The notes: generated from the sequence alone by a model not told the origin. 25,071 nt of DNA from JABDCI01 sp964475835 (GCA_964475835.1 CAYYYL010000040.1:1-25071); one strand, 5' to 3'. Numbered from the stretch's first letter, positions 1-8,787 are shown. Made by a program: numbers and translations.

Positions 1-2370
1 ATTTGCGGGGATACCTCGGGAAACTATCATCCCCATGGCGAAGCGGTGATCTATCCCACATTGGTTCACATGGCCCAGTCGTGGGCGATGCGCGAACCGC
101 TGGTGGATGGGCAGGGGAATTTCGGTTCGGTGGAGGGCGATCCCCCCGCTGCCATGCGTTACACGGAAGCGCGCATGACCCACCTCGGGTCGCTTCTGAT
201 GGAGGACATGGAGCAGGATACCGTTGATTTCGTTCCGAACTACGATGAGACGCGCACCGAGCCCGTAGTGTTTCCTGCGGCATTTCCCAATCTCCTGGTC
301 AACGGCGGCACGGGGATTGCTGTGGGCATGGCGACGAATATTCCGCCCCACAATCTGGGCGAGGTGATCGATGCGATTTGCGCGCAGATTGACGATCCCG
401 AGATCACGATTGCGAAGTTGATGAAGCACGTGAAAGGGCCCGATTTTCCAACGGGCTGCATGCTGTGCGGGCTTGATCCGATCAAACAATATTTTGAAAC
501 GGGCCGCGGCAGCGTCAAGGTTCGCGGCAGGCTCGGACTGGAGCAACTCAAGGGCGGACGGGAGCAGCTTGTCATTACCGAGATTCCGTACAATGTGAAT
601 CGCGCAACCCTGGTGGAGAAGATTGCGGAGCTGGTGAATACCAAGGTTTTGACGGATATCACGGCGATTCGCGACGAGTCCGATGAAAATACCCGTGTGG
701 TGATCGAGCTCAAACGCGATGCCATTGCCAAGGTCGTCATCAACAATCTCTATAAATACACCCAGCTCGAGAGTTCCTTTGCGGTGAACATGCTGGCGAT
801 TGATCACGGACGTCCGAAGACGCTTTCGTTGAAGGCGCTCATCCAGGCGTATATCGAGCATCGCCGCGAGGTGATTTTGCGCCGCACCCGTTTTCAACTC
901 CAGAAGGCGGAGGAGCGTGCGGAGGTGCTTGAGGGATATCTGATCGCTCTGGCAAATCTCGACGATTTCATTCGGATCATTCGTGAATCCTCGAATCGGG
1001 ACGAGGCGCGCATCAAGCTGCTTGCGTTCGAGTTTTCCCGAAAGCAGATCGAGAAGCTTGGAATTTTAATCCGAAGCCCCGCCCGTCTCGTGAACGACCG
1101 GTATGTGTTCAGCGAACAGCAGGCCGATTCGATCCTGGAGTTGCGCCTGTATCAGCTGACGGGGCTTGAACGCGAAAAATTGCAGAAGGAATATTCCGAA
1201 CTCCTCGAGAGAATCAAGGATCTGCGGGATATTCTGGCGAAGGAGATGCGTGTCCTCTCTATCATCAAGATGGAGTTAAAGGTCATCCGGGACAAATATG
1301 CGACCCCGCGTCGTACGGAGTTGGTTCCGGATGAAGGGGAGATCGCCATCGAGGATTTGATCGCGAACGAAGGGGTGATCATCACGATCACCCATGCGGG
1401 TCTCATCAAGCGCACCAATGTCAGCTCGTATCGTTCGCAAAAACGCGGAGGCAAGGGGGTGATTGGAATGACCACGCGCGAAGGGGAGGCGAAGGAGGAT
1501 TCCGATTTCATTGAGCACCTATTCACCGCGTCCACGCATGACTACCTTATGTTCTTCACGAGCATGGGGCGGGCCTATGTGGAGCGTGTGCATGAGATTC
1601 CAGACATGGGGCGCGCCTCGAAGGGCCGAAGCATCGCGAATCTGCTCGAGCTGAAACCCGAGGAAAAAATCGCCGCATTGATCCGGATTGTGTCCCGCCG
1701 TGGCGCAGATGATCAGGATCAGACTTGGACGGAGAACGAATTTTTGCTGATGGCGACACGCAACGGGACGATAAAAAAGACACCTTTAAGCGAGTTTGCC
1801 AACATGCGGAAGGGGGGCATCATCGCCATCAATATCGATCAGGGAGATCTCCTCATCGATGTCAAGTTGACTCGTGGCAATGATGAGGCCGTTCTGATCA
1901 CGCGTGAGGGGATGAGCATCCGCTTCCATGAGGAGGAGGCACGGCCCATGGGGCGTGCGACGTATGGAGTGCGTGGCATCACCCTCGAGAAGGGGGACAT
2001 GGTGGTGGCGCTTGCTGTGGTGGATGTGAAGGCCACCCTGCTTGTGGCCGGCGGAAATGCTGTCGGAAAGCGTACGCCTTTTGATGAATATCGCCGCCAA
2101 TCCCGAGGTGGAAAGGGGATCATCACGATGAAGACCACCGAAAAAACCGGGGCAGTCATCGGAGCGTTGACCGTGACGGATTCCGACGAGCTTATGCTGA
2201 TCACCTCAAAAGGGCAGATGGTTCGCACCTCCGTGAAATTGATCCGGGAGGCTGGGCGGAACACCCAGGGCGTCAAGCTGATGAATCTCGATGCAGGGGA
2301 TCACCTGCAGGGGATCGCGCCTGTCGTGAGCGAGCAGCAAGAGGAGACGACGGCCGAAACGGTTTCCTGA
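1..2370 (+). CDS. gyrA: DNA gyrase subunit A, 5' end missing
   Basis: This is the ATP-dependent type IIA topoisomerase subunit that cuts and rejoins DNA; with GyrB it introduces negative supercoils. The reading frame is open from base 1 and matches GyrA from the equivalent of E. coli residue 69, so about 68 N-terminal residues lie outside the window; 789 residues are visible. The catalytic tyrosine is the codon at 160-162 in the context AAMRYTEARM. The C-terminal DNA-wrapping domain carries a canonical GyrA box QKRGGKG (1438-1458), which argues for gyrase rather than ParC, and a second box-like QSRGGKG nearer the end. In the quinolone-binding helix the residues equivalent to E. coli Ser83 and Asp87 are Ala (43-45) and Pro (55-57). 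The tail is short and acidic. The next gene starts 37 bases downstream on the same strand. Identification is secure. Confidence 0.97.
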   Translation: MCGDTSGNYHPHGEAVIYPTLVHMAQSWAMREPLVDGQGNFGSVEGDPPAAMRYTEARMTHLGSLLMEDMEQDTVDFVPNYDETRTEPVVFPAAFPNLLVNGGTGIAVGMATNIPPHNLGEVIDAICAQIDDPEITIAKLMKHVKGPDFPTGCMLCGLDPIKQYFETGRGSVKVRGRLGLEQLKGGREQLVITEIPYNVNRATLVEKIAELVNTKVLTDITAIRDESDENTRVVIELKRDAIAKVVINNLYKYTQLESSFAVNMLAIDHGRPKTLSLKALIQAYIEHRREVILRRTRFQLQKAEERAEVLEGYLIALANLDDFIRIIRESSNRDEARIKLLAFEFSRKQIEKLGILIRSPARLVNDRYVFSEQQADSILELRLYQLTGLEREKLQKEYSELLERIKDLRDILAKEMRVLSIIKMELKVIRDKYATPRRTELVPDEGEIAIEDLIANEGVIITITHAGLIKRTNVSSYRSQKRGGKGVIGMTTREGEAKEDSDFIEHLFTASTHDYLMFFTSMGRAYVERVHEIPDMGRASKGRSIANLLELKPEEKIAALIRIVSRRGADDQDQTWTENEFLLMATRNGTIKKTPLSEFANMRKGGIIAINIDQGDLLIDVKLTRGNDEAVLITREGMSIRFHEEEARPMGRATYGVRGITLEKGDMVVALAVVDVKATLLVAGGNAVGKRTPFDEYRRQSRGGKGIITMKTTEKTGAVIGALTVTDSDELMLITSKGQMVRTSVKLIREAGRNTQGVKLMNLDAGDHLQGIAPVVSEQQEETTAETVS

Positions 2371-2396
2371 CGGACCGTTTTCCGACGGCCTGTTGC

Positions 2397-2400
2397 AGGA
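2397..2400 (+). promoter_or_regulatory. Ribosome binding site of the HAD-Nudix gene
   Basis: AGGA lies seven bases before the ATG at 2408. It supports that ATG over the in-frame TTG at 2393, which lies upstream of this site and would add only five residues. Confidence 0.6.
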
Positions 2401-2407
2401 TCGTCTC

Positions 2408-3442
2408 ATGATCAAAAATCTGATTCTGGACTGGTCGGGCACGGTGGTGGACGATCTCGACGCAGTCTTTCGCGCGACGAACCATGTGCTGCGACGTTAC
2501 GGTTCCCCCGAGATTTCGCGCGACGAATTCCGTTTGAAGTTCCGCTTGCCGTGGATCGAGTTTTACAAGGAGCATTTGCCCCAGATTCCCCGCGACGGCC
2601 TGGACAAGGTCTTCTGGGAGGTGATGTTGCCCGAGCAGAAGGGCATTGGACTGCTTCCCCATGCGATGGATTTTTTGATGTTTGCGAAAACTCATCAACT
2701 TCCCCTTTTTGTTTGCAGCACGGTTGATCCGACGAGTTTCTGGGGGCAGTCGGATCGATTGGGGGTTTCGCCCTTTCTCAAAAAGGCTTATGTGGGGGTG
2801 GAGGACAAGCGTGCCGTGATTCATCACATCCTTGAGGAAAACCAGCTTGATCCCCTTGAAACTCTTTTTGTCGGAGACATGGTTCACGATGTGGAAACGG
2901 CGCATCACGGCGGCGTGGGGGCGTGCGCGGTGCTGACCGGGTTTGATCCTGAGGCAAAGCTGGCTGCCGTGAAACCAGATCACTGGTTGCGTGATCTGCG
3001 GGAACTGCGGCTCATGCTCGAAAGTCAGTTCTCGGCATTGGATGGACACCCGATCTCCACGGTGGGCGCGTTGATCCTGAATGATCGAAACGAGTGCCTG
3101 ATGGTGCGCACCCGGAAGTGGAGCGACAAGTGGGGGATTCCTGGTGGGAAGATTCGCCGCGGGGAGACCGCCATCGATGCTCTGGTGCGTGAGATTCGCG
3201 AGGAGACCCAGTTGGAACTCCACGACATCAAGTTTGTGATGGTGCAGGATTGTGTGAACTCCACGGAGTTTTATCGAAAAGCGCATTTTGTGTTGTTGAA
3301 CTATGTGGCACGCGCAGGATCCACAAATGTCAGACTCAATGACGAAGCTCAGGAATTTCGCTGGACTGATCTCAAAGCTGTGTTTTCGCTCGATCTGAAC
3401 CAGCCGACGCAAATCCTTCTGAAAGAATACTTAGCAACTTAA
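2408..3442 (+). CDS. HAD-superfamily hydrolase fused to a Nudix domain
   Basis: A 344-residue two-domain protein with no signal peptide or membrane segment, so probably cytoplasmic. Residues 1 to about 205 form a HAD hydrolase: motif I is DWSGT with nucleophile Asp8, motif II Ser104, motif III probably Lys134, motif IV GDMVHD with Asp157 and Asp161. Motif I has Ser10 where most HAD phosphatases have the general acid/base Asp; phosphonoacetaldehyde hydrolase similarly has Ala (DWAGT). Residues from about 215 form a Nudix domain. Its Nudix box spans Gly247-Leu269, with Glu253 and the REIREE core at 261-266, but Gln268 replaces the usual Gly. Nudix enzymes cleave nucleoside diphosphates linked to another group; HAD enzymes usually remove phosphate, so sequential steps on one nucleotide-sugar-like or damaged-nucleotide substrate are possible but inferred. 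The start is chosen for its AGGA. The gene follows gyrA and may be cotranscribed with it. The substrate is unknown. Confidence 0.85.
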   Translation: MIKNLILDWSGTVVDDLDAVFRATNHVLRRYGSPEISRDEFRLKFRLPWIEFYKEHLPQIPRDGLDKVFWEVMLPEQKGIGLLPHAMDFLMFAKTHQLPLFVCSTVDPTSFWGQSDRLGVSPFLKKAYVGVEDKRAVIHHILEENQLDPLETLFVGDMVHDVETAHHGGVGACAVLTGFDPEAKLAAVKPDHWLRDLRELRLMLESQFSALDGHPISTVGALILNDRNECLMVRTRKWSDKWGIPGGKIRRGETAIDALVREIREETQLELHDIKFVMVQDCVNSTEFYRKAHFVLLNYVARAGSTNVRLNDEAQEFRWTDLKAVFSLDLNQPTQILLKEYLAT

Positions 3443-3526
3443 TGTCATCCCATTTTATTGATTGACCCCTTTCATCAAAACATTCTACTTTCAGTCGTAG
3501 CCGTTGAGGCGGATCCCTCAAAACCT
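3443..3526 (+). promoter_or_regulatory. Intergenic gap with a weak promoter candidate
   Basis: This 84-base gap precedes the export module. TTGACC at 3462-3467 resembles a -35 element, and TACTTT at 3486-3491, 18 bases further on, is only a half match to a -10. No hairpin terminator after the HAD-Nudix gene was seen, so read-through from upstream is equally possible. Confidence 0.25.
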
Positions 3527-4726
3527 ATGACCATGCAATCCGGCTTTGTCCTTCGATCATTCCTTCTTTCTCTTTTTTGCCTTTCGGTGGCTCAGGCGGG
3601 AAATCTGGATCCAAAGCCAATGACTCAGGGCGAGCTCGCCCGTCGGGTTGCTTTTCTGAGTGGAGTAGCCGATGGCATTCCGGCACCCGTGACCGGGGAC
3701 AATTCGGCGGCGGCATTGACGACACAAGGATGGGTTCCCATCGAGGGATGGCGTGTGAGCGCGCTTGCCACCAAGGACGATTTTTATGTGGTGATGGCCA
3801 AGTACCTGGGTTTGAAGGTGAAAAATCCTGATGATCCCAACAGTTATTACGAAGCCCTGACTGCGGCAGGTTTCACGTTTGGCACCAAGGATTCAGCGGT
3901 CAAGGTTGCCTCAGGGGACCTGGCGGAACGCGATCGTTCGATCAGCAAACTGGTGATCGAGGTGAAGGGCAATGCGGAATATTGCGAAGTTTCGGATGGC
4001 ACGTGGGTGAAACTCGGAAAACTTCAGGTGGTCAAGGAGGGCATGTCCTTTCGAACTGGGCCGGACAGCTACATTGATGTGGTGTACGCCCGAGGCGCTG
4101 CACAGCGGATTTATGAACAGTCCGAGGTGAAGGTGGAAATGCTGCGCGAGGAGGAGGTTGCTGGAAATCCGGTTCGCGCGGTGGTGATCTACATCAGCAA
4201 GGGGACGGCTGTCAGTCTGGTCGATCCGATGAACAAGGCGTCCCAGTTTGTGATGCGGGATCCCTTTGGGGCTTTCGAAGTGGACAAGGCTTCCGGCTGC
4301 CAGTTCACCTCCCAGGTTTCGGATGATCAGTCGCTCACGCTGAATCCTGAGGAACGTCGCCTGGCTCATGGCTATTTGGAACTTTTGGAAGTACAACCCC
4401 GCGAATGCAAACATGTGGTTTCGTCTGGTGGAGGGACCTACACCCGGGGTGTTTCCTTGAAACGGGTGGGGAGTGGACAGAGCCTGGTGGCGACCTTGAA
4501 TCCCGGGGCTCCGGATGGGGGAATCCAGGTGCTTATTCGTTCGGCGGCGGATTTTCGGGCATTGCTTTCTTTGATCCGTGAAGCCTCTTCCCTTCCGACC
4601 TTTCCTCCTCATTTTGCGGATGATCGGTTTTTGACGATGCCCGAGCTGGTGGCGCTCCTTGAAGGATTGGGGGGCTCCGGTGTCTCGGCCAATCCGGCTT
4701 CCAATGCCGTAACCCCCATTCATTAA
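3527..4726 (+). CDS. Secreted FecR-like protein of the polysaccharide export module
   Basis: A 399-residue exported protein. The ATG at 3527 (or 3533) gives a typical signal peptide: Arg, a hydrophobic core FLLSLFCLSV, and a signal peptidase I site after AQA. Earlier in-frame starts at 3458 would bury the signal in a long leader. No good ribosome binding site is visible. After the signal, residues 27 to about 110 have the pattern of paired helices starting MTQGELARRV, loosely like an SLH repeat. Residues about 143-210 resemble a FecR domain: a small beta domain with a W-x-x-L turn, the phrase FRTGPDSYIDV, then a segment ending in SEVKVE. Near the C-terminus a helical region carries the phrase TMPELVALLEGLGG. 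FecR-like domains occur in sigma-regulators and in cell-surface proteins; no TM segment follows the signal, so an envelope structural role is more likely. Ten bases separate it from the barrel gene. Confidence 0.7.
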   Translation: MTMQSGFVLRSFLLSLFCLSVAQAGNLDPKPMTQGELARRVAFLSGVADGIPAPVTGDNSAAALTTQGWVPIEGWRVSALATKDDFYVVMAKYLGLKVKNPDDPNSYYEALTAAGFTFGTKDSAVKVASGDLAERDRSISKLVIEVKGNAEYCEVSDGTWVKLGKLQVVKEGMSFRTGPDSYIDVVYARGAAQRIYEQSEVKVEMLREEEVAGNPVRAVVIYISKGTAVSLVDPMNKASQFVMRDPFGAFEVDKASGCQFTSQVSDDQSLTLNPEERRLAHGYLELLEVQPRECKHVVSSGGGTYTRGVSLKRVGSGQSLVATLNPGAPDGGIQVLIRSAADFRALLSLIREASSLPTFPPHFADDRFLTMPELVALLEGLGGSGVSANPASNAVTPIH

Positions 4727-4736
4727 TTCGTTTCTC

Positions 4737-5930
4737 GTGAAAAAAACCTTTGTTTACCTCTTTTCGGGAATCCTGGTGTGGAGCATGATTTCGGCTGCGA
4801 CGGTCCAAGCGATCTACAATCCAGATCTGGTGGTCAAAAAGGGTAAACGTTGGGCCATCTCCACGGGAGTTCGCACCGGGTATGATGACAATGTGCTCAC
4901 CACCACAACGGATCGTCAGGAGAGTATTTTTTCCACGGTGGAGTTGAGTGGAGTTTATGCCTATCCCACGGATACAACGTACGTGAGCATTCGCACGGGA
5001 GCGTTGGGCAATATTTTCTACAATCGTCCCGGGAGTGATTTTGATTTTAACAACTCGTTCGATTTTACCTTTGCCCACACCTTCAGCCCGCGTCTGAATC
5101 TGGATGTTAGGGATCACTTCCGTTACGGGCAGGAACCTGAAATTTCTGATAACAATGTGCTTGTCCGCCGCCAGGGCAACTATATCAACAACGGTTTATC
5201 GGCGGGTCTTGCGTACCAACTCACGCGTCAATGGTTTGTGGATCTGGCGTTTGCGCACGATCTGTGGTCCTACGACGAGTCCGTGCTGGCTTCCGTGCTG
5301 GATCGGCAGACTGTGGGTGGCGGCCCCTCCCTTCGCTACCGCCTGTCTGAGAGAACCACGTTGAGCGCGAACTACCGCTACTTCCGCAACGAATACGATC
5401 AAAGTCCGCGGAGTGCGGATGATCATGTCGGCAGTCTGGGGGTCAGTCAGGATTTGACACCCCGGTGGAATGTGAATCTGAATGGTGGTGAGGAAATCCG
5501 ACACGAGGACAATCCCAGCGCCCAAAGCACTCTTTATTCCCCTTATGTGGATTTCGGCACCTCCTATAAACTGGCTGAACAGACGATCCTTTCAGGTGGG
5601 GTGCGTTATTCTTTTCAGGATACGGATGTGAATAGCTACTTTGTGTCACGGAGCATCAGCGGTAATGTGTCACTCGACTGGCAGATCAGCAAGGAAGTCG
5701 CCTCGTTATCCTCCATCAATTTGATCATGAGCGACCTCAGCGATCCGTTGTCCACGACGAGTCCGGATGGAAATGAGCACACGTGGGTGCTTACCCAGAA
5801 GATTTCGTGGCAGGTGTTTGAGAATCTCAATCTCTCACTCAGATACAGTTACACCAACCTCGATTCCGATTTTGCCTTGAGAAGCTACCATCGGAATTTG
5901 ATTTCGCTGGGTGTGAACTACTATTTCTGA
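4737..5930 (+). CDS. Outer-membrane beta-barrel protein (BBP2/EpsL-like)
   Basis: A 397-residue protein starting at GTG 4737. That start is required because the signal peptide (KK, hydrophobic stretch, cleavage near TVQA) begins there and the next ATG lies inside it. The mature part has no hydrophobic helices. It is a series of alternating, aromatic-rich amphipathic strands separated by short turns and polar loops, for example TGVRTGYDDNVLT, YRYFRNEYDQS and LSLRYSYTNLDSD. It ends in NYYF, the C-terminal aromatic residue recognised by the BAM machinery in outer-membrane barrels. In exosortase-type and other exopolysaccharide loci, barrels of this kind stand beside Wzc and Wza genes, where they are thought to help the polymer leave the cell. 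That role here is inferred from its position between the FecR-like gene and the Wzc-type gene. No Shine-Dalgarno sequence is visible. Confidence 0.8.
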   Translation: MKKTFVYLFSGILVWSMISAATVQAIYNPDLVVKKGKRWAISTGVRTGYDDNVLTTTTDRQESIFSTVELSGVYAYPTDTTYVSIRTGALGNIFYNRPGSDFDFNNSFDFTFAHTFSPRLNLDVRDHFRYGQEPEISDNNVLVRRQGNYINNGLSAGLAYQLTRQWFVDLAFAHDLWSYDESVLASVLDRQTVGGGPSLRYRLSERTTLSANYRYFRNEYDQSPRSADDHVGSLGVSQDLTPRWNVNLNGGEEIRHEDNPSAQSTLYSPYVDFGTSYKLAEQTILSGGVRYSFQDTDVNSYFVSRSISGNVSLDWQISKEVASLSSINLIMSDLSDPLSTTSPDGNEHTWVLTQKISWQVFENLNLSLRYSYTNLDSDFALRSYHRNLISLGVNYYF

Positions 5931-5972
5931 GGTGCGACCCGGTTCCGCCCGAATGGCCAGCAGCCCTGATTC

Positions 5973-8102
5973 ATGAATTCCACAGAAGAAACGTCCGTCC
6001 ATTTTCTTGATTACTGGAGAGTGATCAAGGTTCATCGTTTTTTCTGTTTGCTCGTCTTTCTGCTGGTGGTGACGGCGACCACAGTCTGGACGTTGACGGC
6101 TTCGAAGCAGTACGACTCCATGGCCCGGATCATCGTGGAAAGCGATCATCCCGCAGTATCCATTTACAGCCGGGAGTCCGCGACGCTCGACATGATCACA
6201 TTCGACAATCAGTTCATGATCATCCAGTCGAAGTCCGTTCTCTACCCCGTGATCGAGCAGTTAAAACTTCAGCAGCGCTGGGGACAAAAGGGTGGCATGG
6301 GAGATCTTCCCAAGGAGTATGCCTATGGGATTTTGAAAAACAGCCTTCATCCCACCATTTCCCATGGCACCACGATCATTGAGATCCGCTGCCGACGGGA
6401 GGACAAGTATGAGGCAGCCGAAATTGCCAATGCCGTGGCTCATCAATACGAAAAGTACCGCCTGGACCAGAAGAGTAATGAGACCACGCGCGGTTTGGAC
6501 AAGATTCAGGATGAATACCGCGCCCAGTCCGAGGAGGTTCAAAAGGCGAAGGATCGTGTGGAGGAGTTGCGGAAGGAATTGAACATCAGCGATACTGGCG
6601 GACTGGTTCAGGGGGTGGGGCGTGAGGAGCAGGATCAGCTGCGTCATAAGGAACAAGAGCTTCTTGATGCGGAGATCTCGATGAAAACGCAGAAGCTGCG
6701 TTTGGAGAGTCTTTCCAAGCTTTCACTGCCCGAATTGAAAAATGCGGTGAACTTTCTTCAGCCTGAGGGAAACATTCCAGTATTGATCAACCAACTGATG
6801 GATAGCGAACGCCGCCTTCAGGAGTTGAAAACCTCCGCGCTTGGCCCGAATCACCCCGACTACAAGCAGGCTCAAACGACTTATGACACGCTTCACTCCC
6901 AACTGGATGGTCAGTTGAATGGGGTGATGCAGGCCTTAAAGATTGCTGTCGATGAGCAGGAGCAGCGGGTGAGGATCCTTTCCGAGGATCTGGAGAAACT
7001 CCGCGATCAGGAGCGGTTGAGTCATTCGTCCAAGTACACCCCCTTCATCGAAGCAGTGCGAAATGTGGAGTCTCAGCAGGCTATTCTTGACAGCATCTAT
7101 GCACGCCTGAAACAGGAGCGGATCGAACAGGGGCTGCCCCGCAGTCCTGTCCGGGTGATCGAGGCTGCGGAGCCTTCCAACTACCCTGCGGCGCCCAATA
7201 TTCCTTTGAACATCACGCTCAGCGTCCTGGTGGGTGGCATTCTGGGCATAGCCATGGCGTTCCTTCTGGAGTACCTCGATACAAGCATTCACAAGGTGGA
7301 TGATATTGAGAAGCATCTGAAGATCCCCGTGCTGGCGATTGTTCCCCGCGACGTGCAGCCCCTGACGCAGATGGCGGATGCATCCGAATTCGCCGAGTTC
7401 TATCGTGTCTTGCGGGCGAATATTGAGTTTACCCGCAAGAATGCCGGCGCAAATTCGATCACCTTTTGCAGCGGCGGAGCGGGCGAGGGCAAATCGACAA
7501 CTCTGGTGAATACCGCCTTCATCTACGCACAACACGGCCAACGGGTGTTGATCGTGGATTCCGATATCCGGCGTCCCTCTCTGCATCGGATTCTTGGATT
7601 GGAAAACACGGTCGGTCTGACGGATGTGATCGTGAAGGGCGTTCCCGTGGAAGAGGCTATCCGGAACACCTCGGTCCCGAACATCGACTTCATCTCCAGC
7701 GGTAAAATGCACACCGATGCGCTTGGGATCCTGGCCATGGGGCGGATGCGGGAATTGATTTCGCAGTTGAAGGAGAGCTATGACATGGTGTTTTTCGATT
7801 CGCCTCCCGTGTTGGGGATCAGTGATGCCACCATTCTTGCCCGTGAGGTGGACCTGGCCGTGTTGGTCATTCAATTCCGCCGGTTCCCCCGGCAGGTGGT
7901 GTTGCGTGCCCAGGCCGCTCTGGAGAAGGCCGGCGTGCGTCTTCTGGGTGCGGTGCTCAACCAGGTGAAGCCTGAGGACGAGGACTACTACAACTACAAC
8001 TACGAATATTACAAGACAGAGAGGCGGAAGGGTGGAGAGGCCTCCTCTGAAAGCCTCCTGGTTGCTCCGGAGCCCACCAGAGACACGGCGGAGAGTTTCT
8101 AA
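5973..8102 (+). CDS. Wzz/Wzc-type polysaccharide co-polymerase with tyrosine autokinase domain
   Basis: A 709-residue inner-membrane protein that in known systems sets polymer length and couples synthesis to export by cycles of tyrosine phosphorylation. TM1 (about residues 22-42) is preceded by the Wzz N-terminal segment. A long periplasmic region rich in heptad coiled coil runs to a proline-rich stretch (SNYPAAPNIPLN) and TM2 (about 413-432). The cytoplasmic BY-kinase has Walker A GGAGEGKST at 501-509 (Lys507), Walker A' VLIVDSDIRRP, and Walker B VFFDSPP. The C-terminus carries a tyrosine cluster: Y672, Y673, Y675, Y677, Y679 and Y680, six tyrosines in nine residues, the usual autophosphorylation tail. 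Co-polymerase and kinase lie in one chain, as in proteobacterial Wzc, not split as in Firmicutes. The ATG at 5973 has no clear ribosome binding site. Identification of the family is secure; the polymer is unknown. Confidence 0.93.
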   Translation: MNSTEETSVHFLDYWRVIKVHRFFCLLVFLLVVTATTVWTLTASKQYDSMARIIVESDHPAVSIYSRESATLDMITFDNQFMIIQSKSVLYPVIEQLKLQQRWGQKGGMGDLPKEYAYGILKNSLHPTISHGTTIIEIRCRREDKYEAAEIANAVAHQYEKYRLDQKSNETTRGLDKIQDEYRAQSEEVQKAKDRVEELRKELNISDTGGLVQGVGREEQDQLRHKEQELLDAEISMKTQKLRLESLSKLSLPELKNAVNFLQPEGNIPVLINQLMDSERRLQELKTSALGPNHPDYKQAQTTYDTLHSQLDGQLNGVMQALKIAVDEQEQRVRILSEDLEKLRDQERLSHSSKYTPFIEAVRNVESQQAILDSIYARLKQERIEQGLPRSPVRVIEAAEPSNYPAAPNIPLNITLSVLVGGILGIAMAFLLEYLDTSIHKVDDIEKHLKIPVLAIVPRDVQPLTQMADASEFAEFYRVLRANIEFTRKNAGANSITFCSGGAGEGKSTTLVNTAFIYAQHGQRVLIVDSDIRRPSLHRILGLENTVGLTDVIVKGVPVEEAIRNTSVPNIDFISSGKMHTDALGILAMGRMRELISQLKESYDMVFFDSPPVLGISDATILAREVDLAVLVIQFRRFPRQVVLRAQAALEKAGVRLLGAVLNQVKPEDEDYYNYNYEYYKTERRKGGEASSESLLVAPEPTRDTAESF

Positions 8103-8183
8103 AACCATCCCGTTGCATGGGAGAAGGTGTGCTTTGTGAGGTTCGGGCTTGAATTTCTGTCCTTCGTGCCCCTACTTAGGAAT

Positions 8184-8774
8184 ATGACCCGTTTGTCTTT
8201 TCTGGCGCCCATCCTTTCCGTGGTCGTGTTGGTCGGATGCGCCTCCACTTCGTCCAATTCTCCCCAGACAAAGATTCCGCCGCCAAATGTGGGAGTGAGC
8301 GACGCAGCCATTGTGCCCGGGGACATCATTGAAGTGCGCATCACAGGGATCAACAATCCGATTGATCAGCAGGAGGTCGTCAACGAATTTGGAACGATCA
8401 CCATGCCGTACATCAAGGAGGTCAAGGCTGCGGGGTATACGCCTGGCGTTTTGGCGCAGAATATCGAAAAGGCCTATATCGATGGGGGGTACTATACCAA
8501 GTTGAGTGTGAGCGTGATTCCGGGACAGCGTGAATTTTACACCCGCGGGGAGGTCCGGCTTGCCGGACGCCTTCCGTGGACCCCTGGTCTGACCGTAGTT
8601 CAAGCCATCTCACTTGCGGGAGGGTTTTCGGATTATGCAAATCGTTCGGATATTGAGATTCGACGCAAGGATCAGGTGATCAAGGTGGATTTCAAGGAAG
8701 CCGAAAAGGATCCTTCCAAGAATGTGGAGATTTTTCCCCGGGATGACATCAGTGTGAAGCGGGCCTTGTTCTAG
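8184..8774 (+). CDS. Wza-type polysaccharide export lipoprotein
   Basis: A 196-residue outer-membrane lipoprotein. The start at ATG 8184 gives a normal lipoprotein signal with lipobox LVGC and lipidated Cys19. An upstream in-frame GTG at 8127 would add 19 residues before it. AGGA at 8178-8181 sits only two bases from the ATG, closer than usual. A polysaccharide export (PES) domain starts at about residue 40 (phrase VPGDIIEVRI) and is followed by one SLBB domain (GEVRLAGRLPWTPG, then LTVVQAISLAGGFSDYANR). E. coli Wza is about twice as long, with more SLBB repeats and a C-terminal helix that crosses the outer membrane. This short form has no such helix, so the neighbouring beta-barrel may supply the outer-membrane passage; that is inference. 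It follows the Wzc-type gene by 81 bases. Confidence 0.92.
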   Translation: MTRLSFLAPILSVVVLVGCASTSSNSPQTKIPPPNVGVSDAAIVPGDIIEVRITGINNPIDQQEVVNEFGTITMPYIKEVKAAGYTPGVLAQNIEKAYIDGGYYTKLSVSVIPGQREFYTRGEVRLAGRLPWTPGLTVVQAISLAGGFSDYANRSDIEIRRKDQVIKVDFKEAEKDPSKNVEIFPRDDISVKRALF

Positions 8775-8787
8775 GCCGTGGGTCTGG

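Noticed and set aside
2354..2395. An imperfect inverted repeat (GAAACGG ... CCGTTTT) at the end of gyrA as a terminator.
   Set aside because: It needs a G-U pair, spans the stop codon, has a long loop and no T run beyond it.
2273..3412. A 379-codon open frame opposite the HAD-Nudix gene.
   Set aside because: The plus-strand gene carries complete HAD and Nudix motifs; the antisense translation has none.
6936..8108. A 390-codon open frame opposite the tyrosine-kinase part of the Wzc-type gene.
   Set aside because: It mirrors a conserved kinase and has no motif; long antisense frames are expected in G+C-rich genes.
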